Part shown: positions 23,798-35,403 of the stretch, one piece after another
Numbering within the stretch: position 1 is the first letter of the stretch
Layout: every line of letters begins with the position of its first letter
Source of the DNA: Ovis canadensis
Lineage: Eukaryota; Chordata; Mammalia; Artiodactyla; Bovidae
Reading direction: 5' to 3'
NCBI RefSeq assembly: GCF_042477335.2
Contig: NC_091260.1
Coordinates: 51,417,001-51,481,000, forward strand
Length of the DNA: 64,000 nt
Made by a program: the position numbers and the translations under genes
Notes under the pieces: generated by a model
Database searches by the model: none
Seen by the model: the letters and a program-made list of their open reading frames with translations, nothing else
Told to the model about the DNA's origin: nothing

Positions 23798-23899
23798 GTG
23801 GAAGCCATATTCTACTAATGCAGCGGGTGTCTCAGATTCTTCAGGATCATGGTCATAACGTCACTATGCTTTCTAATAGAGGGAGAAGTCTAGCCTCAG
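23798..23899 (+). pseudogene. UGT3A copy B exon 2
   Basis: The acceptor is 'tattgttcctag' and the exon is 102 bases. The peptide GGSHILLMQRVSQILQDHGH then NVTML follows the family, including His35 (GGSH), the catalytic base position in UGTs. The donor reads 'gtgtct', a weak site without the usual GTRAGT. It is unclear whether that is ancestral or part of the decay. Confidence 0.88.
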
Positions 23900-24016
23900 G
23901 TGTCTTTTTTCATAATTATTGAATTCTTCAATCCCAGCCAAAAAGAGGCAATGCCCTTTGTATGTACTGCTTAACACAACACTTTTTTGAATCTAGTATT
24001 GAAATAATGGACAAAA

Positions 24017-24038
24017 TGTGTGTGGGGTGTGTGTGTGT
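24017..24038. repeat. TG-rich microsatellite
   Basis: An imperfect TG run ('aaaatgtgtgtggggtgtgt') in intron 2 of copy B. Confidence 0.8.
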
Positions 24039-24593
24039 TTATGTTAAGTGCTGGATATCTTTTTCTTTTTTTTTTAGAAAATGTTCCTTCTTCATTTTTT
24101 GGAAGCATTTTATTTAAGCTTTTGGAAGCTAAGGATACTTGCTTTACACTATTGAGGTTTCTACCAAACATCAACACAAATCAGCCATAGGTCTATCCAT
24201 GTCCCCTCCCACTTGAATATCCCTCCCACCTTCGTCCCCATTCCACCCCTCTAGGTTGTTGTCGAGCCCCGATTTGAGTTCCCTGAGTCATACAAGTGCT
24301 GGATATCCCAATAACCTCTATATCTTATTTGTCTATAGTTTACCTCTTTATCTGGATGTCACTTTATTTCAGGCAAGCCTCCATACATTATTATTGCAAA
24401 ATCAGTCATCTCATGAGTTGTATATAGCAATGTCAGAAGTTCTTGAGTTACTGAAGCTAGTGGCACTGGTTGAAAGAGTTTCAGCTAAAATGAAGTTACC
24501 AATCAATCTGATCAGCTTTTCTCTGTTGACAGATAAGGATACAGAGGCTCAAGGAACTTGAATGATTTGTTTGAGTTCACAAAGCAAGTTAAT

Positions 24594-24776
24594 CAGTTCA
24601 GTTCAGTTCAGTTCAGTCACTCAGTCATGTCCGACTCTTTGTGACCCCATGAATTGCAGCATGCCAGGCCTCCCTGTCCATCACCAACTCCTGGAGTTCA
24701 CTCAGACTCACGTCCATCACTCAGCGTCATCGAGTCGGTGATGCTATCCAGCCATCTCATCCTCTGTCGTCCCCTC
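24594..24776 (-). repeat. BovB LINE 3' end, antisense
   Basis: Four or five reversed tail units (GTTCA) precede 'gtcactcagtcatgtccgac', and the element runs into 'atccagccatctcatcctct'. It is strongly 5'-truncated. Confidence 0.93.
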
Positions 24777-24945
24777 TGTTGGGTGAATCTGGTAATTTAA
24801 GCTCTGGATTACTCCATCAGAGTTGCTAAAACTTAAAAAAAAAAAAAATTGCAAAATTAAGCAGCTTTGTTGGAAAAAATAAGTCTGAGCAATTATAAAG
24901 TTCTGAAGATGAATTTCCAGTTTTGCTCTTGTTTAGACTGTTCTA

Positions 24946-25309
24946 AAGAGCTCTCTGGTGGCTCCAACGGTAAGGCATCTGCCTACAATGCAGGAGACCT
25001 GGGTTCAATCCCTGGGTCAGGAAGATCTCCTGGAGAAGGAAATGGCAACCCACTCCAGTATTCTTGCTTGGAAAATCCCATGGACAGAGGAGCCTGGTAA
25101 GCTACAGTCCATGGGGTTGCTAAGAGTCAGACATGACTAAGTGACTTCACTTTCACTTTTCACTTTCATGCATTGGAGAAGGAAATGGCAACCCACTCCA
25201 CTATTCTTGCCTGGAGAATCCCAGGGACAGAGGAGCCTGGTGGGCTGCTGTCTATGGGGTCGCACAGAGACAGACACGACTGATGTGACTTAGCAGCAGC
25301 AGCAGCAGA
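24946..25309 (+). repeat. Bov-tA / Bov-A composite SINE with AGC tail
   Basis: It begins with the tRNA-derived Bov-tA head ('agctctctggtggctcc'-like), passes a first Bov-A body, the 'cttcactttcac' linker and a second Bov-A body, and ends in an AGC repeat at 25293-25308. It is a three-part element rather than a simple Bov-tA. Confidence 0.88.
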
Positions 25310-25982
25310 GATTTCAAAGTTTTAAGATGGATTTTTTTTTCTATTACTGCAAAAAACATCATTGGGATTTTGATAGAGACTGCACTGAATCTGTAGATCA
25401 TTTTGGGTGGTATTGACATCTTAACAACTGACTCTTCCAATTCATGAATATGGAATGTATTTACATTTATTTGTCTTCTCTAATTTCCTTCAGCATTGCT
25501 TTGCAGTTTTCACTTCACAAATCTTTCAACTCTTTGGCTAAACTAAATCCCAAGTACTTTATTCTTTTTGATGCTATTGTATTTAGAATTATTTTGGAAA
25601 ATATATTAGAGTATTCATTTATAGTATAGAAAGGGAACTGATTTTTATGTGTGAACTTTTTATCTTGCTACTTTGATGAATTCATTTTTTTAGTTCTAAC
25701 ATTTTTTGTGTGTGAAATCTTTAGGGTTTTTAACATGTAAGATTACATCATCTGTGAACAGAGATTCTTTTACTTCTTCCTTTCCAATTTGGATGCCCTT
25801 TTTCCCTTCCTTGCTTCCTTTGCCTGACTACTCTGGCTCCATCTTCCATAACTATATTGAATAGAAATAGTTAAGAAGTCTCCTTGCCTTGTTACTGACC
25901 TTAGTGGAAAGTTTTCAGTCTTTCTTCACTGAGTATAATTTTTGCTATTGGTTTTTCATATATGGTTTTTATTATGGTGAGG

Positions 25983-26330
25983 TTCAGTTCAGTTCAGTTC
26001 AGTTGCTCAGTCGTGTCCAACACTTTGCGACCCCATGAACCACAGCACGCCAGGCCTCCCTGTCCATCACCAACTCCTGGAGTTCACTCAGACTCAAGAT
26101 CATCGAGTCAGTGATGCCATCCAGCCATCTCATCCTCTGTCGTTCCCTTCTCCTCTGGCCCTCAATCTTTCCCACATCAGGGTCTTTTCAAATGAGTCAG
26201 CCCTTCGCATGAGGTGGCCAAAGTATTGGAGTTTCAACTTCAACATCAGTCCTTCCAATGAACATTCAGGACTGATCTCCTTTAGGATGGACTGGTTGGA
26301 TCTCCTTGCAGTCCAAGGGACTCTCAACAG
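25983..26330 (-). repeat. BovB LINE 3' end, antisense, nested in L1
   Basis: The reversed tail (GTTCA units) starts at 25983 and the element ends at about 'gggactctcaacag'. The L1 text resumes at 'ttgaggtagtttcc', with 'tgagg' on both sides, which fits a short target duplication. Confidence 0.9.
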
Positions 26331-26637
26331 TTGAGGTAGTTTCCTTCTATTCCTAGTTTGTTGAGTTTTTTTAAAAATTATGAATGGATGTTGAATTTTA
26401 TCAAGTGCTTTTTCTGCATCAGTTGAATTGGTCATGTGATTTTTATCCTTCATTCTGTTAATCTGGTATCTTTTATCAATTGGTTTTTGTTTACTGAGCT
26501 ATCTTTGCCTTTGAGGAATAAATCATCATGTATAATCCTCTTCATATTCTGTTGAATTTGATTTGCTGCTTTTTTGTTGAGGGCTTTTGAATCAATGTTC
26601 ATAAAGGACATTAGTCTATATGTTTCCGTTTTTCATA

Positions 26638-27582
26638 GTGTGCTTGTCTGACTTTCCCAGATTGGGAAAGGAATACATCAAGGCTGTATATTGTCACCCT
26701 GCTTGTTTAACTTATATGCAGAGTACATCATGTGAAATGCCAGGCTGGATGAAGCACAAGCTGGAATCAAGATTGCCGGGAGAAACATCAATAACCTCAG
26801 ATATGCAAATGATACCACACTTAGCAGAAAGCAAAGAGAAACTAAAGAGCCTCTTGATAAAGGTGAAAGAGAAGAATGAAAAAGCTGGTTTAAAACTCAG
26901 CATTCAAAAAACAAAGATCATGGCATCTGATCCCATCACGTCGTGGCAAACAGATGGGGGAAACAATGGAAACAGATAAATTTTATTTCCCTGGGCTCCA
27001 AAATCATGGCAGATGATGACTGCAGCCGTGAAATTAAAAGATGCTTGCTCCTTGGAATAAAAGCTATGACCAACCTAGACAGCATATTAAAAAGCAGAGA
27101 TATTACTTTGCCAACAAAGGTCCATCTGGTCAAGGCTATGGTTTTTCCAGTAGTCATGTATGGATATGAGAACTGGACTATAAAGAAAGATGAATGCTGA
27201 AGAATTGATGCTTTCAAACTGTGCTGTTGGAGAAGACTCTTGAGAGCCCCTTGGACTGTAAGGAGATCAAACCAGTCAATTGTAAAGGAAATCAGTTTTG
27301 AATATTCATTGGAAGGACTGATGCTGAAGCTGAAACTCAATACTTTGGCTACCTGAGGCGAAGAACTGACTCCTTAGAAAAGACCCTGGTGTTGAGAAAG
27401 ATTGAAGACAGGAGGAGAAGGGGACGACAGAAGATGAGATGGTTGGATGGCATCACTGACTTGATGGACATGAATTTGAGCAAGCTCCAGGAATTGGTGA
27501 TGGACACGGAAGCCTGGTGTGTTGCAGTCCATAGGGTTGCAAATAGTTGGACACGAGTGCATGACTGAACTGTACTGAACTG
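26638..27582 (+). repeat. BovB LINE 3' third, sense, nested in L1
   Basis: Plus-strand fragments read GKEYIKAVYCHPACLTYMQ, SIQKTKIMASDPITSW, KIMADDDCSREIKRCLLLG and VVMYGYENWTIKKDEC. The polymerase motif is YAND (26802-26813) instead of YADD. The tail is ACTGAACTGTACTGAACTG at the right. It is inactive. Confidence 0.92.
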
Positions 27583-27673
27583 TCTGGCTTTGGTAGGAGG
27601 GAAATGCTGGCTTCATAAAATGAGTTTGGAAGTGTTTCCGTCTGTTCAACTCTTTGGAACAATTTGAGAAGGA

Positions 27674-27893
27674 GTAGGACGGAGGAGCCTGGTAGGCTGC
27701 AGTCCATGAGGTTGCTAAGAGTCAGACACGACTGAGCGACTTCACTTTGACTTTTCACTTTCATGCATTGGAGAAGGAAATGGCAACCCACTCCAGTATT
27801 CTTGCCTAGAGAATCCCAGGGATGGGGGAGCCGTCTTTGGGGTCACACAGAGTCGGACACGACTGAAGCGACTTAGCAGCAGCAGCAGCATAT
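27674..27893 (+). repeat. Bov-A2 SINE, nested in L1
   Basis: Two Bov-A monomers with the 'cttcactttgac' linker and an AGC tail at about 27876-27891. L1 text continues on both sides. Confidence 0.9.
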
Positions 27894-28828
27894 TGAGAAG
27901 AGGCATTTCTTCTTTAAATATTTGGTAGGATTTACTAGTGAAACTTTTGGATCCAGGACTTGATTTTATTGAGAGGTTTTGACTGCTGATTTAATTTCCT
28001 TATGACTTATAAATCTATTCAAATTTTCTATTTCTTTGTGATTTACTATTAATTGGTTTTATGTCTCTAGGAATTTTAAAATTTCATCTAGATTATCCAA
28101 TTTGTTGGTGTACAGTTGTTCACAATATTTCTTATAATACTAATTTTTGTATAATTGGCAATGACACCATTTTCAATTTGGATTTTAGTAATTTGAGTAT
28201 TCTCTCTCTCTTTTTTTTCCTTAGTATTTCTAGCTAAATATTTGTCAATTTTATTGATCTTTTCACCCTGGAAGTTGCAAGCCCTCCATGCACTACAAGT
28301 TCCAAAATAATTATTTTAGAAGATTCTGTCAGTGCATTTGTTGTTTAGGTGGAGAGACAGATTTTTGTTGCTTCCTACTCTATCATCTTCCCAGAATCCT
28401 CCCCACTGTATGTTGACCTAATTTTTTTTCATAGCATATATGTGTGCACAAATATATGTGTATATATTATATACACATTTATATATAACTTAAATACAAA
28501 GTATACTACTTACCACGTGTACATCCTTGGCAGTTTGTTTGACACCCCAGTCATCTTTGTTTTCTCACCCATAAAATGAGGAATACCTTTAACCAAAGGC
28601 TTTAAATGGAAACTCTAGCACTTTAAATTGAATAAAAGTGACTGAATATTTGTAAAGTTCTTAATAAGTATTGTCATATGATTAAAGGAATGAGAGGGCA
28701 AGAACAAATTGAAAAAGCAAATGTCTAAATATATATAAAATTATTGCAATAAGTAGACTATGATATCATGCTAATATTGATCTGAGTTATGTGACATATT
28801 AAATACTTCCCTGTTGGTGTTTTCTTAG

Positions 28829-28943
28829 ATTTAGAAAAAGAGGAGCACTCATTCCAGGTCATCAGTTGGCATTCATCTGGAGATCTTGAAAATGAAGTAA
28901 GGAAACGTCTGGATTTGTTTGTGACAGAAGCTTTGCACAACAG
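28829..28943 (+). pseudogene. UGT3A copy B exon 3
   Basis: The acceptor 'gtgttttcttag' and donor 'gtaatt' bracket 115 bases. Peptide DLEKEEHSFQVISWHSSGDL then ENEVRKRLDLFVTEALHNR, matching the family block near residues 66-104. It joins exon 2 at phase 1 and exon 4 at phase 2. The exon is intact. Confidence 0.9.
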
Positions 28944-29828
28944 GTAATTTACTCTCTCAATGAAAGACCTACTATTTTAGTGATACAAATAAATGGATGG
29001 ATACATGGGTACTGGGAACAAGTTTAAGAGCAATAGATGAGTTGATGGATAAATGGATGGAGAGAAGGATGAATGATATGGGGTGGTGGGTGGATGGATG
29101 GAGCAGATGATTTTCATACTATCTAGTCTAGTATACTGTCCTTTTTCCATGAAAAGCATGAATTTCTGCTTTTAGTTGTGGCAGATAATTGTGAGGAATT
29201 GTTGCTCCTGGATCTTGTTGGCGATACATCACTTATAGACTTTGTGTGTACTCTCCCCAACACAGAAGGAGGGATAGACAACTTAATTTCTCACTGTTGA
29301 TAAACAAACCCTACCCACCATTTTATACTTATTTTTTCTCCATTCCTTATATAAATTCAAGAATGGAAAAACACTCATCATGAACACTGATTTTTTTTTT
29401 CATACCTTAAAATGCTTCTCTTTTAAATACATTAAAAATACCTCAAATACCTTGATGAAGCACAGTGAGAGACGAGTCTGAGAGTTTTTGTAATCATCTG
29501 GGATATATAAAAAGTTCTTTGTCTTTGACATATAAGAGGAAAGACAAAATCCATGCCTCAGTTGGCTAATTGTAGTGGCTTAACCCACCCCCCCTTCTTT
29601 CTTTTAAAATTCTACTCATTATCAAGGTTGTGTTCAAATCTGACTTTTTCTTAAAACTTTCTTACTTTCTAAAACTAGAAGTTCAAATTCTCTCCACTTT
29701 AAGAGATCTGATCTAAAGTACTCATTTGAAACTTCGTGTTGTCTTGTGTTGTTAGGCCTATGTTTTTTAAGTCTTGTTTCTTGTCTTGTTTCTTCTCTTG
29801 CAAATTGATTTCTTTGAAGATTGGTTCT

Positions 29829-29849
29829 ACACACACACACACACACACA
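29829..29849. repeat. (CA)n microsatellite
   Basis: About ten CA units in intron 3 of copy B. Confidence 0.92.
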
Positions 29850-29871
29850 TGTTAACTATGGTGGAGCACAA

Positions 29872-30042
29872 GGCTTCCCTGATGGCTCAGACTGTAAAGA
29901 ATCCGCCTGCAATGCAGGAGACTTGGGTTCAATCCCTGGGTCAAGAAGATCCTCTGGAGAAGGGAATGGTTACCCTCTCCAGTTTTCTTGCCTGGAGAAT
30001 TCCATGGAAAGAGGAGCCTGGTGGGCTATAGTTCATGGGGAC
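29872..30042 (+). repeat. Bov-tA SINE
   Basis: The head 'ggcttccctgatggctcaga' is followed by 'gggttcaatccctgggtcaa' and the Bov-A body, truncated at 'gttcatggggacacc'. Confidence 0.92.
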
Positions 30043-31270
30043 ACCACACAGTGTCATCTTATAATCTTTTTCAATGAATCAACTTAATTTCAGATAGGAT
30101 TAATGTTCTGCTTTTGAGGACTTTGTACTTCCTATTTTGAATTTACCCTGATATTTGGCAATTCTTTATGTAGAATCTTTAAAAAATATAATAGAGGATA
30201 ATTTCAGCTAATCACCATCACTCAACGTTGATTCTAAAGAGCAGGTAGAGATCTATTGCTAAGGCAATAGATCTAATAGATCTAATGCATATTGCTAATG
30301 AATTATCAAGCTTATTGGTCTTCTTTAAGTGGGCTGACATGGTGTAGTATTGTACAGGTTATGGGTTTGCTGAGCCATTGGTTCTTTCAGTCCTTTGCTA
30401 GACTAGGAGGCCCACAGGTCTTCAAAACACCTGTACATGTGATCTCTGGCCACAAACATTCTTGTCTATTTTTCCCTGGACTATACAAAAAGGATCATTT
30501 TCTTTGCAGGCAGTGGTGGAAAAACATTGATGGAGAATAGTTCCTGGAATAGGGTAATAAATGAGACTTAATTTGGTGTCAGTAAAAATTGAGCATTAAC
30601 TTCTATAAATACCCCAGTGAGCATAAAGCAGAAAGACTGTTAACAAGTTTCAAAAAAAGTTTCGTTTTTGTTTGTTCTAAATCATTTAACTTTACATTAG
30701 AAGGATATAAATCTCATGTTCAGTTTAGAATTTGGATTCTAATATTAGTATCAGGAAGTTCTTTGTGTGAGACAAGCTATCAGATGCAGGATATATAAGA
30801 TGGTTTTAAAAAAAGCAAAATCATCATCAGTATTGATGGACTCTGTCGTGAAGTTACTTCCACAGCTTGGCTGGGAAATAAGACAGTCGCTCATAAGTCA
30901 GTATACAGGTGAAAATAAAACAGAACATCACAGAATATATCAAATAGACATGGAACCATGAGATTTGCTACAGTCAGAGATGGCTCCCAAAGCAGAAGGA
31001 CCTTGAATTGGCATGATGGTGGGTGAATTTGGATTGGTCAAAGAAAGGAGAGGGGAAGAAGTGAGTATATTTTAGGAAGTAGAAATACCTGGACCAGAGT
31101 GGTAGAGTAGAGGATATTTCTTGGACAGTAGTAAAGTTGGTGGGTAAAAATAGGCTGTCAGATATGGTCTTTCTTAACTGGGATGTTTTCTTTGAGCTGA
31201 AGATTATCCTAAATATTGTGAAATTAAGACCTCCAGTGAGTATTTGTTATTAATTTTTTTTTTCTTACAG
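30043..31270 (+). other. Rest of intron 3 of copy B
   Basis: Anonymous AT-rich sequence that ends in a T-rich tract and 'cttacag' before exon 4. No other gene or named repeat is seen. Confidence 0.55.
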
Positions 31271-31797
31271 AAAAGAATCTGAACACTTTGTAAATTTAAT
31301 GGAAATACTTGGGACTCGATGCAGTTATTTGCTAAGGAGACGTGATATCATGGATTCCTTAAAGAATGAGAACTTCGACCTGATATTTGTTGATACCTTT
31401 GACTTCTGTTCATTTCTAATTGCTGAGAAACTTGGGAAGCTGTTTGTGTCCATTCTTCCCACAGTAGTTAGCAGACTGGACTTTGGCCTGCCAAGCCCCT
31501 TGTCTTATGTTCCAGTATTCCAGTCTTTCCTAACTGACCATATGGACTTCTGGGGTAAAGAATTTCCTGATGTCACTTGTTTTCTCTGTGGAGCAGTGGC
31601 AAATACACTCTACCTTTGACAACACCATCAAAGAGCATTTCCAGGAAGGTTCTAGGCCAGTTTTATCTCATCTTCTAAAGAAAGCAGAGCTGTGGTTTGT
31701 CAGTTCTGACTTTGCCTTTGAATTTGCTCGGCCTCTGTTTCCCAACACTGTGAATGTTGGAGGCTTAATGGTCAAACCTATTAAACCAGTACCACAG
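31271..31797 (+). pseudogene. UGT3A copy B exon 4, frameshifted
   Basis: The exon is 527 bases between 'ttttcttacag' and donor 'gtaagt'; the family needs 532. It opens RKESEHFVNLMEILGTRC in frame and runs through DLIFVDTFDFCSFLIAEKL, whose Asp (about residue 148) is the likely catalytic partner of His35, to DHMDFW. There 'tggggtaaag' (31551-31560) lacks five bases that would code the rest of a Gly-Arg pair. The frame shifts and stops at TGA 31617-31619. The other frame continues the family sequence (VKNFLM, STFDNTIKEHF, NTVNVGGLM) to the exon end, which proves a deletion rather than a missed intron. Confidence 0.92.
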
Positions 31798-32189
31798 GTA
31801 AGTAAAACCTGAGAGTGTGGATTTCATGCAGAGGTCTTCAGTGCAGAGTTGGGGTCTGCTCCTGCCACTGGGATCCTGGAATTTGAGTAGAGTAAGATAG
31901 GCAAAACACCTAGTATATACCTTTTAATTTAATTTTTCTATTTTGTATTTTATTTTTCTGTTGTAAGACACTTAATATGAGATTTACCCTCTTAACAAGT
32001 ATTTAACAGTGCAACACATTATTATTGACTATAGGTGCCATGCTATATAGCAGATTTCTAGATCCTATTCTTTCTGGTTCACTGAAACCCTGCCTCCATT
32101 GGAAAGTAGCTACCCATTTCCCCCTCCTCCAGTCCCTGGAAACCAGCTTCCACTTTTTGATTCTATGAATTTGGCTATTTTAGATACTT

Positions 32190-32325
32190 TATTTATTTAT
32201 TTTTAAAATTTAAATTTATTTATTTTAATTGGAGGCTAATTACTTTGCAATATTGTATTGGTTTTGCCATACATCAACAAGAATCCACCACGGGTGTACA
32301 CGTGTTTCCCATCCTGAACCCCATA
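32190..32325 (-). repeat. Bos-type L1 3' tail, antisense
   Basis: 'aattggaggctaattacttt', 'ttttgccatacatcaacaag' and 'ccaccacgggtgtacacgtg' form the reverse complement of the ruminant L1 3' end. It lies inside the older L1. Confidence 0.85.
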
Positions 32326-32472
32326 CCAGTGAAATCCTGCTGTATTTGCCCTTCTGTGACTGACATTTCATTTAGCATGAAATGAACCTCAAGGTTCATT
32401 CATGTTTTCACATATTGAAAAATTTCCTTGTTTACAAAGCTAAATAATACAAGCTAATTGTATGTTTATACT

Positions 32473-32530
32473 GTTGTTGTTCAGTCACCAAGTCATGCCC
32501 AACTCTTTGTGACCCCATGGACTGAAGGCA
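32473..32530 (-). repeat. BovB LINE tail scrap, antisense
   Basis: 'ttgttgttcagtcaccaagt', 'catgcccaactctttgtgac' and 'cccatggactgaa' match only the last ~55 bases of BovB. Confidence 0.75.
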
Positions 32531-32902
32531 GGTTGCAGGCAGAAGGGAAAGAGGGCGTTTATACTACAGAGGATGTTTATACTACAGTTGCTTTAAGCAT
32601 TCATCTTTTGAGGGAAATTTAGGTTGTTTTCACATCTTGGCTATTGTGTAGAGTTCTTCAATGAGCATGGGAATATAGATATCTCTTTCAGATTGTAATT
32701 CCCATTCATTTATGTATATACACAAAACTAGGATTGTTGGGTTATTTTATTAGTTCTATTTTTAATTTTTTGATGATTCTCTGTATTATTTTACATAGTG
32801 ACTGCACAGTTTTGCATTCCTGACAATAGTGTGTAAGTGTTGCAACTTTCCCACATCTTCAACATATGTTGGTTAATACATGCTTTATGTATTTAAGTGG
32901 AA

Positions 32903-33048
32903 GATCCCCCCTGGAGAAGGAAATGGGAACCCACTCCAGTATTCTTGTCTGGGAAATCCCATGGACAGAGGATCCTGGCAGGCTACAGTCCATGGGGTTG
33001 CAAAGAGTCATACACGGCTTAGTGACTAAACAACAAAACAACAACATC
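32903..33048 (+). repeat. Bov-tA SINE, 5'-truncated
   Basis: The body from 'gatcccccctggagaaggaa' to 'gtgactaaacaacaaaacaa'; the tRNA head is missing. Confidence 0.88.
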
Positions 33049-34790
33049 ATGTTGGCTGCATATATATTTATAATTTTGTATCTTCTTCTTGGATTAATCC
33101 CTCGATCATTATGTGATGTCCTCCTTTTCCTCTTATTATAGTTTTTGTTTTAAAGTCTATTTTGTCTGATGTGAGTATTGCTACCCTGGTTTTCTTTTGA
33201 TTTCCATTTGCATGGAATACTTTTTTCCATTCTCTCACTTTCAGTCTGTGTGTGGTTTTAGATCTGAAGTAAGTCTCTTATAGGAAGAATATATATGGGT
33301 CTTGTTTTTGTATCCATTCAGCCACTCTATGTCTTTTGTTTGGAGTATTTCATTCATTTACATTTAAAGTAATTGTTGATAGGTATGTCCTTATTGCTAT
33401 TTTGTTGTTTTAAGGTTGTTTTTGTAGTTTTTTGTTCCTTTCTTCTTCTTTTGTTCTCTTCCATTATAATTTGATGACTATCTTTAGTGTTATGTGTAAA
33501 TTTCTTACTCTTTGTGTGTGTATCTATTATAGATTTTTGATTTTTGATAACTGTGAGGTTTGTATATAGCAATCCATTTACGTGATTATTTTAAGTTGCT
33601 AGTCTTAATTCCAAATGCATTTTATCAAGTCTGATTTTTTACTCCCTCCCCCCTCATAACTGTTTTCTTGCAATATATTTTACTTCTTTTTTGGTTTTAT
33701 GTACATCTTAACTGCTTCTTGTGGAAATAGATGACTTTACTACTTTTGTCCTTTAGTATTCATACTAGCTTTGCATGTGGTTGATTTACTACCTTTACTG
33801 TATATTTGCTTTCACCAATGTGTTTTTCCTTTTATAATTTGCATGTTTCTAATTGTGGCCTATTCCTTTCTGTTTTGAGAGGCCCTGTTAACATTTCTTG
33901 TAAAGCTGGGCTGGTAGTACTGAACTCTCTTAGCTTTTTGCTTGTCTGTAAAACTTTTGATTTCTCCATCAAATCTAAATGAAAGTATTCTTGTTTGTAG
34001 ATTTTTCCCTTTCATCACTTTAAATATGTTGTGCCACTCCTTTCAGGCTTGCAGAGTTTCTGCTGACAAATCAGCTGATACTGTTATGGGAGTTCCTTTG
34101 TACATAACTTGTTGCTTTTCCCTTGATGCATTTATTATTCTCTCCTTAACTTTTGCCATTTTAATTACAGTGTGCGTTGGTATGGTCCTCTTTGGGTTAA
34201 TCCTGTTTGGGACTCTCTGTGATTCCTGTACCTGGATGTCTATTTCATTTCCCAGGTTAGGGAAGTTTTCAGCTATTATGTCCTCATAAGTGTTCTCTGC
34301 CCCTTTCTCTCTCTCTTTTCCTTCTGGACCACTGCAAAGTGTTAGTATGTTTGATATTGTCCCCAGGGTCTCTCAAACTGTCTTCACTTCTTTTGATTCT
34401 TTTTCCTTTCCTGTTCAGCTTCAGTGATTTCCTTTACTCTGTCTTCCAGTTCACTGATCGATCCCTCTGTATCATCTACTCTGTCAGTTCCTTCTAGTGC
34501 ATTTTCCACTTCAGTTAGTGTATTTTTCACCTCTATTTGGTACTTCTTCATATTTTCTAACTTTTTGTTAAAAACTGCTAACTTCTCACTTTGTTTATGC
34601 ATTCTTCTCCTGAATTCTTTGATCATCTCTATGGTCATCATCTTGAATTCTTTTCCTTATTTTGGTAGATTGCTTATATTTACTTCACTTAACTCTTCTG
34701 GTATTTTATCTTATTTATGAATACTTGCTTGGATCATATTCCTCTGAAACTTCATTTTGCCTAATTTTCTATTTTCATTTCTATGTACTT
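33049..34790 (-). repeat. L1 LINE, antisense (ORF1 and start of ORF2)
   Basis: Minus-strand reading near 33.1-33.25 kb gives REWKKVFHANGNQKKTRVAI and TSDKIDFK, the endonuclease start of L1 ORF2. At 34384-34641 a minus-strand frame reads LEDRVKEITEAEQERKK, the coiled-coil region of L1 ORF1. The element is old and degenerate. Confidence 0.8.
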
Positions 34791-35204
34791 GTTAGGTTGG
34801 TTACTTTTCCTGACTTTGGAGAAGGGATCTTTTGTAGGAATCATCCTATATGTCACAGCAATGCACACCCCCTTCCCTGCTTACCAGAGCTATATTTTCT
34901 AGGACTGTGCCTTATGTGGGCTGCATGGATTCTTCTGTTGTGCCAGGTTGACTACTGTGGATGGTCTGGTAGGTGTGACTTGACCTTGGTCCAGTTGGTT
35001 GCCAGGCCTTGCTTTGTGGGGCAGTTGGCAAGCTGCTGGTTAGCAAGGTTGGATCATGATGCCACTGACTGCAGAACCCCAGGGGATCCTGGAGCTAATG
35101 CTGGCTGACTGGTCACAACCAGTTCTTTTTAACTTCTAGTGAAAGTCCTGGTTAAAGAAGTAAGACCAAAAAAGAAAAAAAAAAAAAAGGAACAAAAATC
35201 ATAT
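34791..35204 (+). other. Intron 4 of copy B, anonymous part
   Basis: Probably the 5' end of the preceding L1 or flanking DNA. It ends in an A-rich run (about 35169-35189). No gene is seen. Confidence 0.45.
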
Positions 35205-35403
35205 ATATTAGGAAGGAAGAAATGAAACTGTTTTTATTCACAGATAAAGGATGGTCCAAGTAAAAATTGAAAAAAGTCAAGAAAAAATTGACTGGAACTA
35301 ATTAGTAATTATAGGAATGTCACAGAATATATGTTTAATGTACCTTTCCTATATACTAGCAATGTACAGGGGGAATGTGAAATTTAAAACATAATCTTAT
35401 ATA

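Larger units (their letters stand above)
25313..28345 (-). repeat. L1 LINE, antisense, interrupted by younger elements
   Basis: The minus strand carries L1 ORF2 reverse transcriptase text in pieces: MIYRFSAVSIKIPM (near 25.4 kb), KDKNHM...DAEKALDKIQ (near 26.4 kb) and TLPNSFYEAS...LLPKPD (near 27.7 kb), in the order expected for one element read backwards. It is split by a BovB antisense (25983-26330), a BovB sense (26638-27582) and a Bov-A2 (27674-27893). It is old and broken by stops. Confidence 0.85.
31930..32885 (-). repeat. Ancient L1 3' UTR region, antisense, with nested elements
   Basis: It contains text typical of old mammalian L1 ends read backwards ('tgagatttaccctcttaaca', 'tttcatttagcatgaaatga', 'ttgcattcctgacaatagtg'). 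It is interrupted by a younger L1 tail (32190-32325) and a BovB scrap (32473-32530). Confidence 0.7.

Noticed and set aside
31551-31560. 'tggggtaaag' as a splice donor (GTAAAG) that would split exon 4
   Set aside because: The family sequence resumes immediately after it (VKNFLM...), leaving no room for an intron. A five-base deletion explains it.
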